In this document: positions 54,788 to 64,000 of the stretch, in pieces
Layout of the letters: each line of letters starts with the position of its first letter
Position numbering within the stretch: the stretch's first letter is position 1
Assembly: GCA_930367215.1 (NCBI GenBank)
Contig: OV884057.1
Location: 251,560,830-251,624,829 of the forward strand
Length of the DNA: 64,000 nt
From: Pollenia angustigena
Lineage: Eukaryota; Arthropoda; Insecta; Diptera; Polleniidae
Direction of reading: 5' to 3'
Program-made: the position numbers and the translations under genes
The notes under the pieces: model-generated
Seen by the model: the letters and a program-made list of their open reading frames with translations, nothing else
What the model was told of the DNA's origin: nothing
Databases searched by the model: none

Positions 54788-55120
54788 AAATTATATAACT
54801 TTATTTTCCTGAAATATCAGAAAAGGCTTTTTAAAATTGTTAATGTTTTATTAACACTGCTTGGCAAAAAACAAAAAAAAAAAAATGTCGGGGTAGAGAA
54901 CTTGATTATGTGATTTAAATTGACGTTAGTGTGCTGAATCTAAATAGTTTATTCAATCACGTCTAGTTAACATTTTGTTTACTAATTTCATGTCTTATTT
55001 TATTCATAATATGTATATGTATCTGGAATGATAAAAATTAAAACAGATTTGAATTAAGCGCTGTAATATCTTTGTATTTCATATATTTTCATATGAAATT
55101 TTATTTAGCGCTTTTTGATT

Positions 55121-57553
55121 GGGGGCACGGCGCACAGTGCTTTGGCCCATAGACATAAATCAAAAAAAAAACAAGTCTTATATTGTGCTTAAAAATATAC
55201 AGATCGATAGATAACAAAATAATTAAAATGAATTTTGAAGAATTTTTAAGATTTAACTCTTTTTGGCGGCGCTAGAGGGCGCCAAAGTTTGAGAATTTAT
55301 AGTAAAAATGGCCAAACAACTACTTGAGTTTTACATGCTTTAGGAAAACTGTTGTAAAACTGTTGTTTTTTAAAGCACGAGATTGAAATTTTTTTCTGTA
55401 TTAGTTTACTATATTTAAAACTAACTGTAAAAAATTTTTATTGATTTATTTTCTCATAAGTGTTTTTTTATTGATTTGAAAAATGCTTATTATTTACTTA
55501 AGCTCTAAAAATTTTCTACCTTTGATGGAATATTAAAAAAAAAAGAAAAATATGGTCTATGGGTTTTTTTCTGATTTCGAATATTTAGACTGTTTTCTAA
55601 TAACTACAAAAAAAAAAATTGAAAAAATTTTACCACAACTTGAAAAAAAAAACTTTATTTAAATGGCTATTTTCATGATTTTTGATCAAATTTTGATAGT
55701 TTTCAGGAGTTTAAAAGACAATTAACTACAAATACTGTGAAATATTAATTCAAACTTATACCATTCAATAAACAACAACAAATATCAAAATATGTATAAA
55801 AAATTGTTTGTGTTTGTCTGCATTTTACGGCATAAGAGGGCGCTGAAATCACAAATGCCCTTGGTTTTTTATTGTTTCAAGAAAATAATTGTAAAAAATT
55901 AATTTTTTGGATTACGAGATACAAATTTTTTTCTGCAACAGCTAACTATATTCTAAACCATCTATAAAAAAATTTTACTGGAATTATGCTCCTATACATA
56001 TTTTTTAATGGTTTGAAAAATGCTTATTATTTAGTTAAGCTCTAAAAATTTCTTAACTTTGATGGAATATTAAAAAAAAAGAAAAATATGGTCTATGGGT
56101 TTTTTTCTGATTTCGAATATTTAGACTGTTTTCTAATAACTACAAAAAAAAATTTTAAAAATTTTACCACAACTTAAAAAAAAATTATTTAAAAAAAATG
56201 CTATTTTCGTGATTTTTGCTCAAACTTTCATAGATTGAATTAGTTAAAAAAAAAATAAACTAGGAACATAATAAGAAAAAAATCCAAATATATATACTAT
56301 TGAATTAGAAAAATTGACAAGATAAATTAAAAAAAATTAGTATAACAGTTGTGTCTGTTTCTTTTTGTCGACACAAGATGGCGCTAAATTCCCAGATGAC
56401 GTTGGCTTTTCATCGTATAAAGAATATTTTCAAAATGTGACTTAGTGCCGTTATTTTTTATTTAAATTGAAGATGGTTACGTGACAGAAGTTTTTTTTTG
56501 GTAACAGCCTTTGTTTGTAGTAAGAGCAATTCTATTGTGGAGTGTTCGAAAATATTGCATACAGGGTTTTCAATTTAAAAGAAAATAAAAATTTTCTATT
56601 AAAATGTTAAATCAATTTATATATTTAATAAATACTTACTTTTACAAACGAGTAAAAGTGAGGGCGCGGGGTTCAAAAAATGAACGTGCACATCTCTAAT
56701 CAATTTTATTGCAATCAAAATCAGCTTATCAAATTTTATTGGAATCTTTCTATTTTTGAACATAGCTCCCATACAAATCATTCTCCCGAAAATAGCTTTT
56801 AATGTCAGCTTCCTTAAAAATATATGTAGTAACATAATAATATAAACCATAGGTTACATATAAACCCTCATCCAAAAAACCCATATATGAAGATGAAGAT
56901 ATCTAAATAATATTCGGCAGAAAGAACTTTGAAACGAATCTTAACCTCATAACATAATTTTGTTCTGGTGGGTCCATGATTGCCCATGGGTCCCAAATAG
57001 ATTACAATCTAGGAACTTTGTTTTTAAATACTATGCTATAGGATATCACATGGTCGGGCTTGACCGATTATACTTTCTTACTTGTTATTTTTGCACGAGC
57101 ATTTTAAGCGTTTTTCACTCATTTTTCATTAAATGATGTTTTTGTATTTTTCACATTTATAATCCGATTCTACCAATCGGACAAATATCAATTTTCATAC
57201 CAAATTTTATTACGATCGGATAATTTTTGGAAGTGTTATAACATTTTTAAGAAAAAGGATATATGGCAGGACCTTGAGTCCTTGTTCAGATTTAAGTGAA
57301 AATTTGCACATACGTTGCTAGTTGTGTGTGTATTAGTATGACCATTTTTTGTAGTTTTGTGGGCATTATTGAAGCTAAAATTACATTTTTCCATTTCAGG
57401 ACACATGGGAGGTAGGCGTGTCCTTGGACCGATTTGTCCAAAAATTCACATTTTTCTTAACTAAGCTATTCTATGCTTGTGTACCAAATTTCAAATTTCT
57501 GACAACTCCTTCTATTTATGTCCCTTCGTTATATGGGGACAAAGCACTGTGCG
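55121..57553. mobile_element. 2.4-kb element bounded by 13-bp direct repeats
   Basis: GCGCTTTTTGATT stands at 55108-55120 and 57554-57566. Just inside, CGCACAGTGCTTTGGCCCAT (55131-55150) is mirrored at the right by the complement of CGCACAGTGCTTTGTCCCCA. Interior: tandem units, a 77-aa minus-strand ORF without signature, and a TGGTCGGGCTTGACCGA hairpin followed by CTTACTTG (57047-57085). A 13-bp duplication is unusual for a TIR element. Confidence 0.55.
55265..56500 (+). repeat. Tandem repeat, unit about 540-560 bp
   Basis: AAAAATATGGTCTATGGGTT occurs near 55547 and 56083, 536 bp apart, with long near-identical flanks (TTTCGAATATTTAGACTGTT). Unit starts GGCGCTAGAGGGCGC, GAGGGCGCTGAAATC and GATGGCGCTAAATTC lie near 55266, 55835 and 56389, so a third partial unit exists. 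Confidence 0.75.
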
Positions 57554-57586
57554 GCGCTTTTTGATTAGAAATAGTTCACAACCCTG

Positions 57587-58146
57587 ATAACAATGATTAA
57601 AAATACGAAAAAAGGAAAATAAAACGGGAAAGTGAAGAAAGTCTGTTGAACGATCGCGGTGCTATAATCCTCAAAACAAAATGGAGCCAAGTAGTTTGTC
57701 TTTCCAAGATATAGAGGACGGAAAGAACGTTATTTTATCTTTTAGCTATGGTGCCGAATGTTTATCTCACAGTTTATTTAAATAAATAATGAATTTTAAT
57801 TCAAAAAGTAAAGTATTTTTATTTATGTTCCACATTGTATTATAATCCACATTTGAAAAACATTTGAAAATTACGTTTGAAAGCAAGTTGAAAGCAAGCC
57901 ATTTTTCAATTTGAAAATAATTTCCCCTTTTTGTTGAGAACGCTATGATTTTCAAATGATTTCCAAATCATTTTCAATTTGAAATCAAACCTCCCTGTTT
58001 GTTGGGAAGAAGAAAAACATATACATATATATGTAACATGTTTTATTTTTATGAGTAACCTCCGGCTTACGCATGTTTTGATTATCTATACACATTTAAC
58101 AAAGGTCTTGTCAGACTCATGTGTACCACGAAGGGTTAAAAAGTAT
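57587..58146. other. Spacer
   Basis: ATTTGAAAAT-rich inverted words at 57850-57985; no gene. Confidence 0.4.
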
Positions 58147-59280
58147 ACAGTACTTTTCGCTTATAGTCCACTACTATAGTTGCACAACTTTTGTGGACTA
58201 TAAGCAAATTTGGACTATAACCGATTTTTGTTATAAGCCATTTTATAGATAATAAGTGAAACCTTGTATAATCCACATTTTGGACAATATAAAAATGATT
58301 TTCTTCAATAAAACCACTCTTTTTAAACAAAAGAAAAGTTTATTTAAAACATAACCAAATATTGATTTATTTTAAATAAATAGTTAAAACAAAAATCTTT
58401 TTTATTAATAATTCAGATGCTTTTAATAGATTTCAATAAAAACAAAGGAGTATGAGATTCATTTTAATTCTTTGAATGACGAAATCAAACACAACATAAA
58501 TATCAATTTCATAGGATTTTTACCTGAAAATTTACTGGTATACCAAACATGAAAGTCTATATAAAAAAAAACTCTAATACTTTTATTTGCGTTTTTTTCT
58601 ATGAAGTTTGACTGTTGCCAGTTTATTAAAAAAATATAAAAAACAGGGTATAGTCCACCCAGTAAAAAACGTGCTCCAAAAGGAGCAGGTTTTTTTGTAT
58701 GAATTCATACCTCAAATCGCTTCAAACCTGTTGATGGGATGCCTGATTTTTGTATGGGGTGTTCCCAGTTTGGAGGACTATTTTCTGCTGACAATAAGCG
58801 CTTCTTTTAACATGCAAACAAAGCGCTCCTAGAGTGCTTTTTTAACGGCTAACTATATTAACATATTCATTAATGTTTTGCTTTTACTTGTTTAAATGCC
58901 TTTTTTCAATCATTTTCGTAAACCATAATATATTTTTTTTCGCTTAAAAACCCTCTTCGTTGTCAGCACTAAAATAGCAGCTTTTTTGTATGTTTTTTTC
59001 GTTATCATTTACTGCTTTATAAGAGCTCTCTAATTGAAGCGCTTGAGTATGCGCTTTTTCTCTGTAGTGCTTCAAAAAACCCAAATTTTTTTTACTAGGT
59101 AAGCGAAAATTTTTTCATGAAGAATTATATACGCATGCTTAGAAAATGTGGCTTTTAAACTTAAATGGACTTCAAGCGAAATGGACCTTAGAACAAATAA
59201 TTTGTATGAAATTCTAAAAAACCTGCATGTGAATAGGACAGTTTTGGCTTAAAGTGGAATGGACAATAAGGGAAAAAGTT
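58147..59280. mobile_element. Possible pogo-like MITE with TTATAGTCCA motifs, interrupted
   Basis: Left CAGTACTTTTCGCTTATAGT then CCACT; right (other strand) ACTTTTTCCCTTATTGTCCA. Several GGACTATAAGC-type motifs occur near both ends, as in the element at 4804-5401. The right terminal CAGT is not preserved. Contains the element at 58657-59100. Confidence 0.4.
58657..59100 (+). mobile_element. Non-coding TIR element, copy 2 (full)
   Basis: Ends ACCCAGTAAAAAACGTGC and ...TTTTTTTTACTAGGT. Homologous to 9866-10242. 444 bp. The 74-aa ORF in it is also partly open in copy 1 but has stops there. Confidence 0.7.
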
Positions 59281-59719
59281 TATATTTTTAGTGGAATATG
59301 TACATAAGATTTTTAAAGAAAAAACAATAGTGTAGCATGATGTTGGTGTTTTATCATACTTTAAGGTGTAAAACGGGTAAGTAAATCAATCATAATAATT
59401 TTTTCTTTCTTATTTAATTTTTGGTTTCTGCAAGCACAAATTGGAGATAAAATCAACTTTATAATACTTGAATCAAGCGCGTTTTGAGATTGATTCAATC
59501 TTAGTTTTACTTAAACCAATCTCATTTTCGGATTACTGCAAGTACGAAATCGGAATTGAATATGGATAATTTAAGTACTCACCGTACTATCAATCCCGCT
59601 TCGGATTGATTTGAGTACGTTTGGATTGATTTTTCTTTTGAGTGAACGTTTAAGGTGTGAAAATTGTACCTAAATTTTTAAAATTTTTCAAAAGATTTTT
59701 CTCCATCTATTAATCTTTC
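59281..59719. other. Spacer
   Basis: GATTGATTT/AAATCAATC words; no gene. Confidence 0.4.
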
Positions 59720-60450
59720 ATCGCAAAGCCTAAACACCTGAAGCTAAAAGATTGACGTTTGGATCGGAGGCTGGCCTGTCGCCAAATCGATCCCGCTAAC
59801 CTCATACCTCCTAAGCTAAAAGAGATCCAAAAAAAGTATATGCTTATTATTGTTCATTAAAAAAATAAGCTGACAGGGGTCTTGAACTTTTTTAAGGTAC
59901 GGACTTTTTGAGGTGTCATAAAAATGATCTAAATATACAAATACAGACTTGGTACTTTTTCGAAATTCGAACGATTAAGGTGTGAAATCGTTCGAATGAT
60001 TCATCATCGCACAACCTAAACTCCTGAAGTTAAAAAGCTGACCTTTGGACCAGAGTCTGGCCTATTGCCAAATCGATCCCGCTAACCTCAAAAATCCAAA
60101 ACTAAAAGAGATCCAAAAAATGTATCACTTATTGTTGATTATTAAAATAATAAATGGACAGGTGTCTGGTACTTTTTTGAAATTTGGTCCTTTTTGGGAG
60201 TAAGCGTATAAAACCTTTACATATTTTGGAACTTTTTTGTCATTCATTGACATATACGTAACAAATTATGGGCGCCCACTTCAACATTGTAATTTTTGAT
60301 ACATAAATGGGGAGAAAAAATTATTTAAAAGTATAATACGGGAAATTAACTTCCATTCATTTGCTTTTGTATTCTACGAGTGGTACTTTCTGAATTTTCT
60401 TTAATATTGAATTTAGAAACAGAAAATTATAGGTGCAAAGTCCTGTGAGA
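59720..60450. repeat. Dispersed repeat, two tandem units of about 277 bp
   Basis: CATCGCAAAGCCTAAACACC at 59727 and CATCGCACAACCTAAACTCC at 60004 head two units sharing CCAAATCGATCCCGCTAACC and AAACTAAAAGAGATCCAAAA. Related to 51180-52210. Confidence 0.7.
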
Positions 60451-60859
60451 TGAAACAAGTTGGAACCTAGGAACATAAACTTTGGCATATTAATATGTTC
60501 ATGAAAGAAAAGGCCCGATTACAAAGTAGCGGGTTAAATACTAGTCAAAAATAAAAGCAGTTTCTATTAAAATTTTAATCAAGTGAATTACACGTTTACT
60601 TATATCAACAACATTACTGCAGAAAATGTTGAATGCTTAAAAAAATATTTGATTGATACTATTAATTTGTTTACCGGTGCAAATTTTATTAATGTTTTAA
60701 TTAATATCAAAAATGTTTTAATCGAATTAAATTTTTATTTTTTTCTGTGCATAAGAAATAAACAAATCACGAATCATTTGCCTAAAGCATACGTCGTACA
60801 CGCTAATATTGGCACCGGTCTCAGATTTGAAGAAAAACGAGTCGCTGAGTGATTTTTTC
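60451..60859. other. Spacer with an unassigned 89-codon ORF
   Basis: The ORF at 60583-60852 (MNYTFTYINNITAENVECLK...) is Ile/Asn-rich as expected from AT-rich DNA. It has no recognised domain and abuts the mariner remnant. Not called a gene. Confidence 0.35.
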
Positions 60860-61385
60860 GGAGTCTCATGAGGATTGTGTTTTCTCAAAAACGAAAATTC
60901 CACTTATTCATACAACTGCTAAGCCAGAAATGCATGTTATCGCTGAATATGATATGACGGTAAAAAATCTGGTCAATTCCAATTGATTTTCAACGCATTC
61001 ACCAGACATACGACGCAATAGATGGCCCGCTTTGATTATTTTACCAGTTGAACCTAACAGGTTTGTATGTCAAGATCTTTCCTCAAAATTTACAGACCGA
61101 GCTGTTGAGAAGTGCGTAGGACTGATAAATACGAACCCCCTGTCAGACACAATAACAGCGGCGATGGCTTCTTCTGTACGCACTGTACGGGCTTGAATTA
61201 TTAGATAAAAATTTTCCAAAAGACTAAATGTGGCCATGAATCGACTTATAGTATTGCGTAGTAGCTCTATAAGTTGGACGAACAAAGCGAAAATTTTTGG
61301 AATTAAATTTCACCGATTTGTAAACGTTGTTCTGGCGTTAGCCTTTCCCTATCGAACATTCTATACGTTTTAACTAAACACCCTT
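60860..61385 (-). pseudogene. mariner (rosa-like) remnant with N-terminal DNA-binding region
   Basis: Minus strand, right end CCCTT then TA at 61386-61387, i.e. an AAGGGTGTTTAG start like the other three mariners. MFDRERLTPEQRLQIGEI begins the protein. After a frameshift, RNTISRFMATFSLL and ARTVRTEEAIAAV follow; these belong to the second helix-turn-helix region that the other copies lack. Further on VENQLEL and FSDNMHFWLS (first catalytic Asp block) are readable through more breaks. The rest of the catalytic domain and left TIR were not found. The most decayed copy, but the only one covering the middle. Confidence 0.7.
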
Positions 61386-61537
61386 TATAATAAAAATAAA
61401 TTCCTGTATCAAAATAAAAACCTCCTAAACACTTGCCAAAAAGTATTAAAAAAGGAAATAAATTTCATGTTCGAATTCAGCTTTTATTAAATTACCACCC
61501 ACCCCGTGCAGCCAATACTCTCCGACTACCACTACAT

Positions 61538-61965
61538 CCCAGCGGGCAAAACTCAGAAGACCTTCTTACTTCAGGCCTTTTTAAAGGCCTGCTATAAATT
61601 TTTTTTGATTCAATTATTCTTATCTAACAGCTAAAGAGTGCCTCATAGAAGGCCTAAGCTGTTTGGTATAAAAGATAAGATACACCTTCCACACTCGCTT
61701 CTATGAGAAGGGTGTAGAGAAGGAGTAACATTTTTTGTTTTGTTTTTGTTTTTGCACAAGCAAAAGCAAAATAAATTTTTTTTTTCGTCCCGTTACCATT
61801 CTTATGTACCTGCTAAAGAAGCGAGAGCGGAAGGTCTACTCCGCAATTACAACGTGTGTAAAAAAGATATGAGTATGGAATGGAGCGAGCATGCATTGTA
61901 TATCCAAAATAAGGAGTACAGAGGCCTACTAGAAGGCATCCGTACTCCTTATTTTGCCCGTTGGG
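61538..61965. mobile_element. MITE, CCCARCGGGCAAAA ends
   Basis: Left CCCAGCGGGCAAAACTCAGA, right (other strand) CCCAACGGGCAAAATAAGGA; CAT/ATG outside extends the inverted repeat. 428 bp, related to 21138-21552 and less closely to 14153-14558. Confidence 0.7.
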
Positions 61966-61972
61966 ATGTGCC

Positions 61973-62000
61973 GGTGTGTGTGTGTGTGTGTGTGTGTGTG
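61973..62000. repeat. (GT)n microsatellite
   Basis: About 14 GT units directly after the MITE. Two opposite-strand ORFs (61740-62018, 61813-62058) pass through it and are artefacts. Confidence 0.9.
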
Positions 62001-62002
62001 CG

Positions 62003-62668
62003 TATGGAAGAAGTATAGAGCAGTGCAGGAAACGGAAAACGTAAAGCAAACTAAACACATCACATTAGTTGTGCCATTTGAACACTCAATGCAACTCCTT
62101 TAAACAATTTTTATTAGTCGAAGAAGAAAAAAATAAAACGCAGCAAGAAAATTTAGAAAATATAACGAGCAAAAGATTTTCTAAGTAGAAACGACAGATT
62201 TTATGTTTGCTAAATTGTACGACTTTTTGACGATGTTCTGCCTGGTTTTTCAACTCAGACTGACTGTTGCAACTTTTATGGTGGGACCTTGTTAGACATT
62301 TGTTTTTGTGTTTTTGGTTTTTCAATTGCTGCTGCTTTCTTTGGCAATAAAAACTTGAATAGAAAGAATTTCTAGTTGCTCTTTTTCATCGGCTTTCACT
62401 TCAAAGCAACTAGAAAGGTTTTCTTATTCTCTGTCTGCTCAAGTAAGTGCTGAGTTTTCTACTTAAATTTCGTTAGTTTTCTTGGGTTTTTTCTTCCTTT
62501 CTAAATATTTTCTTTAGACATTGATTATATGCGGGCTGCTATTTTACATAGATTTTTATGCAAGAATTAACTTGACTCAAACAAACTTGAATAGTTTTGT
62601 AACAAATGGAAAATAGAAGGAATTTCATTTTTTAAATTAATAAATTTAAATGGCAAAGTAAAATAAAA
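62003..62668. other. Spacer
   Basis: No feature recognised; minus-strand 79-aa ORF (62086-62325) has no signature. Confidence 0.4.
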
Positions 62669-63368
62669 ACAAGTAAGAAAGTATAGTCGGTCAAGCCCGA
62701 CCATATGATACCCTACACCACAGTTTTTAAAAACACATCATGCTTATGTGTCCATGTAAATATGGATTTATCTATGTTTATAAACTTCATGAACATCGGT
62801 TTGAAAGTTTGTGAGAGGCAGAAATTGCCCCCTGCCTCCCCTTGTGGTCCTATTTTTTAAAAATTGTATAGCTTATGTGTTCATATAGATATGGATCTAT
62901 CTATGTTTTGAATTTCATTAAAATCGGCTTGTGAGGCAGACATTGGCCCTATCTCCCCTCGTGGTCCTATTTTTTTTAAAAAATACAGCCTTTTTGTGTC
63001 CATGAAGATACGGTTCTATGTAAGTTTTAAATTTCATTAAAATGGGTTTGATAGTTTCTGAGAGGAATAAATTTCTCCCTATCTTCCCCCGTGGTCCTAC
63101 GATTCGGGCCATTTTCAATAGGCTTGGTCGTTGTGCCAATAAGAACATATGACACAAATTTTATCAAATTATCTCCAAAATTGCGATCTGTACTTTGCGC
63201 ACAAGGTTACATGGACAGCCAGCCAGCCGGACATCGATAGTTCGACTCAGAAAGTGATTCTGAGTAGAGCGGTATACTTTCAGGTGGGGGTAGGACCACT
63301 ATGTTAAGGCGTTACACACATCAGCACAAATGCATAATACCCTCTCCACTATTGTGGTGTGGGTATAA
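62669..63368 (-). repeat. Dispersed fly repeat with hairpin end and tandem units
   Basis: Starts ACAAGTAAGAAAGTATAGTC, then an inverted pair GGTCAAGCCCGACC, GATACCCTACACCACA, and ends TGTGGTGTGGGTATAAAAA. The first hairpin block is the complement of 57047-57085. The right half matches 1-536. Non-coding. Confidence 0.65.
62735..63110. repeat. Three tandem units of about 120 bp
   Basis: TTATGTGTCCATGTAAATAT, TTATGTGTTCATATAGATAT and TTTTGTGTCCATGAAGATAC open three units. Each contains TTCATTAAAATSGG-like and CTCCCCTYGTGGTCCTATTT phrases. Confidence 0.75.
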
Positions 63369-63555
63369 AAAAGAGTTGATTTAATATTTTAGAATTTACT
63401 AGAGAAGATGTTTTAGAAAATTTTTAAAATTTGATCATCATTTACATGCAGGAAGAATAAAGTGTGTACTTTTGTTGACTTTTATAAAATGCCAATGTTA
63501 TATGAAACCATATTATGATTAAAATTAACCATAATCATATCAAATCTACATCTGC

Positions 63556-64000
63556 TAGATTGATTTTGAAAAGGCTTTCGAAAGCATCAACTGTGATTGT
63601 ATTTGGAATGCACAGCACAGGCGAAACATTTCGCCAAAACTCAAAGTTTTGATTAAAGAAAGCTTTAGCGGTGCAAAATATTACGTATTTTACAGAGAGA
63701 AATTATCACAACATGTCCAGGCAACGACAAGGTTGTATATTATCTCCACTACTTTTCTTACTCGTCATCGAAGACGCAATATCGTCAATATCCTTCCAGC
63801 GTAGAAAAATCCATTGGCTAATAGACAACACCATTTTAAACATGCAGATGTTATATGCCTTCTATCGCATAGAGTTCGCAGTCTTTAGCCATCGATAGTT
63901 GCTTTTCAGTAGAGTTTCGTTACCCAAATAAATTGATGAGTTTTATTTGGGTAGCAAGGTCTAAGCTGATGGTGGTGGTACCGAGATTGATGTAGAATCA
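63556..64000 (+). pseudogene. Non-LTR reverse transcriptase fragment, continues past the window
   Basis: IDFEKAFESINCDCIW (first catalytic Asp block) starts near 63560 and continues NISPKLKVLIKESFSGAK. After a shift, RQGCILSPLLFLLVIEDA (63724-63780) is the RQG-LSP block. HADVICLLSHR at about 63838-63870 stands for YADDICLL with both key residues changed. A deletion then leads to YLGSKV-ADGGGTEIDVES (YLGS motif) at the right edge. The motif set is that of an insect LINE with FEKAFDS..GC-LSPLLF, RTE-like or CR1-like. Frameshifts and an altered catalytic site make it dead. Confidence 0.75.

Larger units (their letters stand above)
53514..57586. mobile_element. Probable hAT-like element, 4.1 kb, with nested insertions
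   Basis: Left CAGAGTTGCCAATTTAGCGC, right (other strand) CAGGGTTGTGAACTATTTCT and then AAAAAGCGCC. Flanks GTTACAAT and ATAACAAT agree in 6 of 8. Both ends have GCGCTTTTT words. Inside are a TIR element (53714-54787), a 231-bp MITE and a 2.4-kb element (55121-57553). No transposase recognised. The boundary call is moderate. Confidence 0.45.

Noticed and set aside
60583..60852. 89-aa ORF as a host gene
   Set aside because: Ile/Asn-rich translation, no homologue recalled, next to a mariner remnant.
61740..62058. ORFs of 92 and 81 aa on opposite strands
   Set aside because: Both run through a MITE and a GT microsatellite (VCVCVCV and THTHTHT stretches).

Overview
The window looks like a transposon-dense intergenic or heterochromatic segment of a higher fly (Diptera: Brachycera, probably a calyptrate or other schizophoran). 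The reasons are the very AT-rich sequence, one short spliceosomal-type intron (61 bp), rosa-type (DD41D) mariners, jockey-like, RTE-like and I/R1-like non-LTR fragments, and a dispersed repeat with a hairpin end next to ACAAGTAAGA that I recognise from fly genomes. The taxon is an inference and the species is not resolvable by eye. I found no intact host gene, rRNA, CRISPR array or convincing functional tRNA gene. Every protein-like stretch I could recognise is a decayed piece of a transposable element.

Layout, 1-20 kb: part of a dispersed fly repeat (1-536); a MITE with a tandem array (1001-1683); a tRNA-derived SINE with a 16-bp target duplication (4201-4458); a pogo-like MITE (4804-5401); a 3.5-kb TIR-bounded DNA transposon (5569-9105) carrying a decayed DDE-type transposase, split by a 482-bp solo LTR with a perfect 5-bp duplication; an RT fragment (10483-11025); a Ty3/gypsy integrase fragment (12560-13005); and a MITE (15256-17277) that contains both an LTR retroelement and a hAT-type MITE.

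Layout, 20-45 kb: SINE copies; a four-element nest at 21798-26789 (3-bp-TSD MITE, with a LINE inside it, and a piggyBac-like element plus another MITE inside the LINE); mariners at 30083-30961, 37113-38043 and 38737-40785; an array of 14 copies of an ATGAAATAA motif in both orientations (32076-32743); a LINE RNase H tail (33741-34490); a hAT-type MITE (34723-35108); a Tc1-like deletion derivative (36200-36953); a Helitron candidate (40815-43557); and a hAT-type element with a perfect 8-bp TSD inside another MITE (43862-45509).

Layout, 45-64 kb: SINE tail arms, 0.5-kb tandem repeats, several TIR elements, further copies of the 3-bp-TSD MITE, a probable 4-kb hAT-like element containing a 2.4-kb insertion with 13-bp flanking repeats (53514-57586), a fourth mariner remnant (60860-61385), and an RT fragment running off the right edge. 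The elements do not form a pathway. Their relation is stratigraphic: nesting gives a relative order of insertion, and target-site duplications confirm many of the boundaries.
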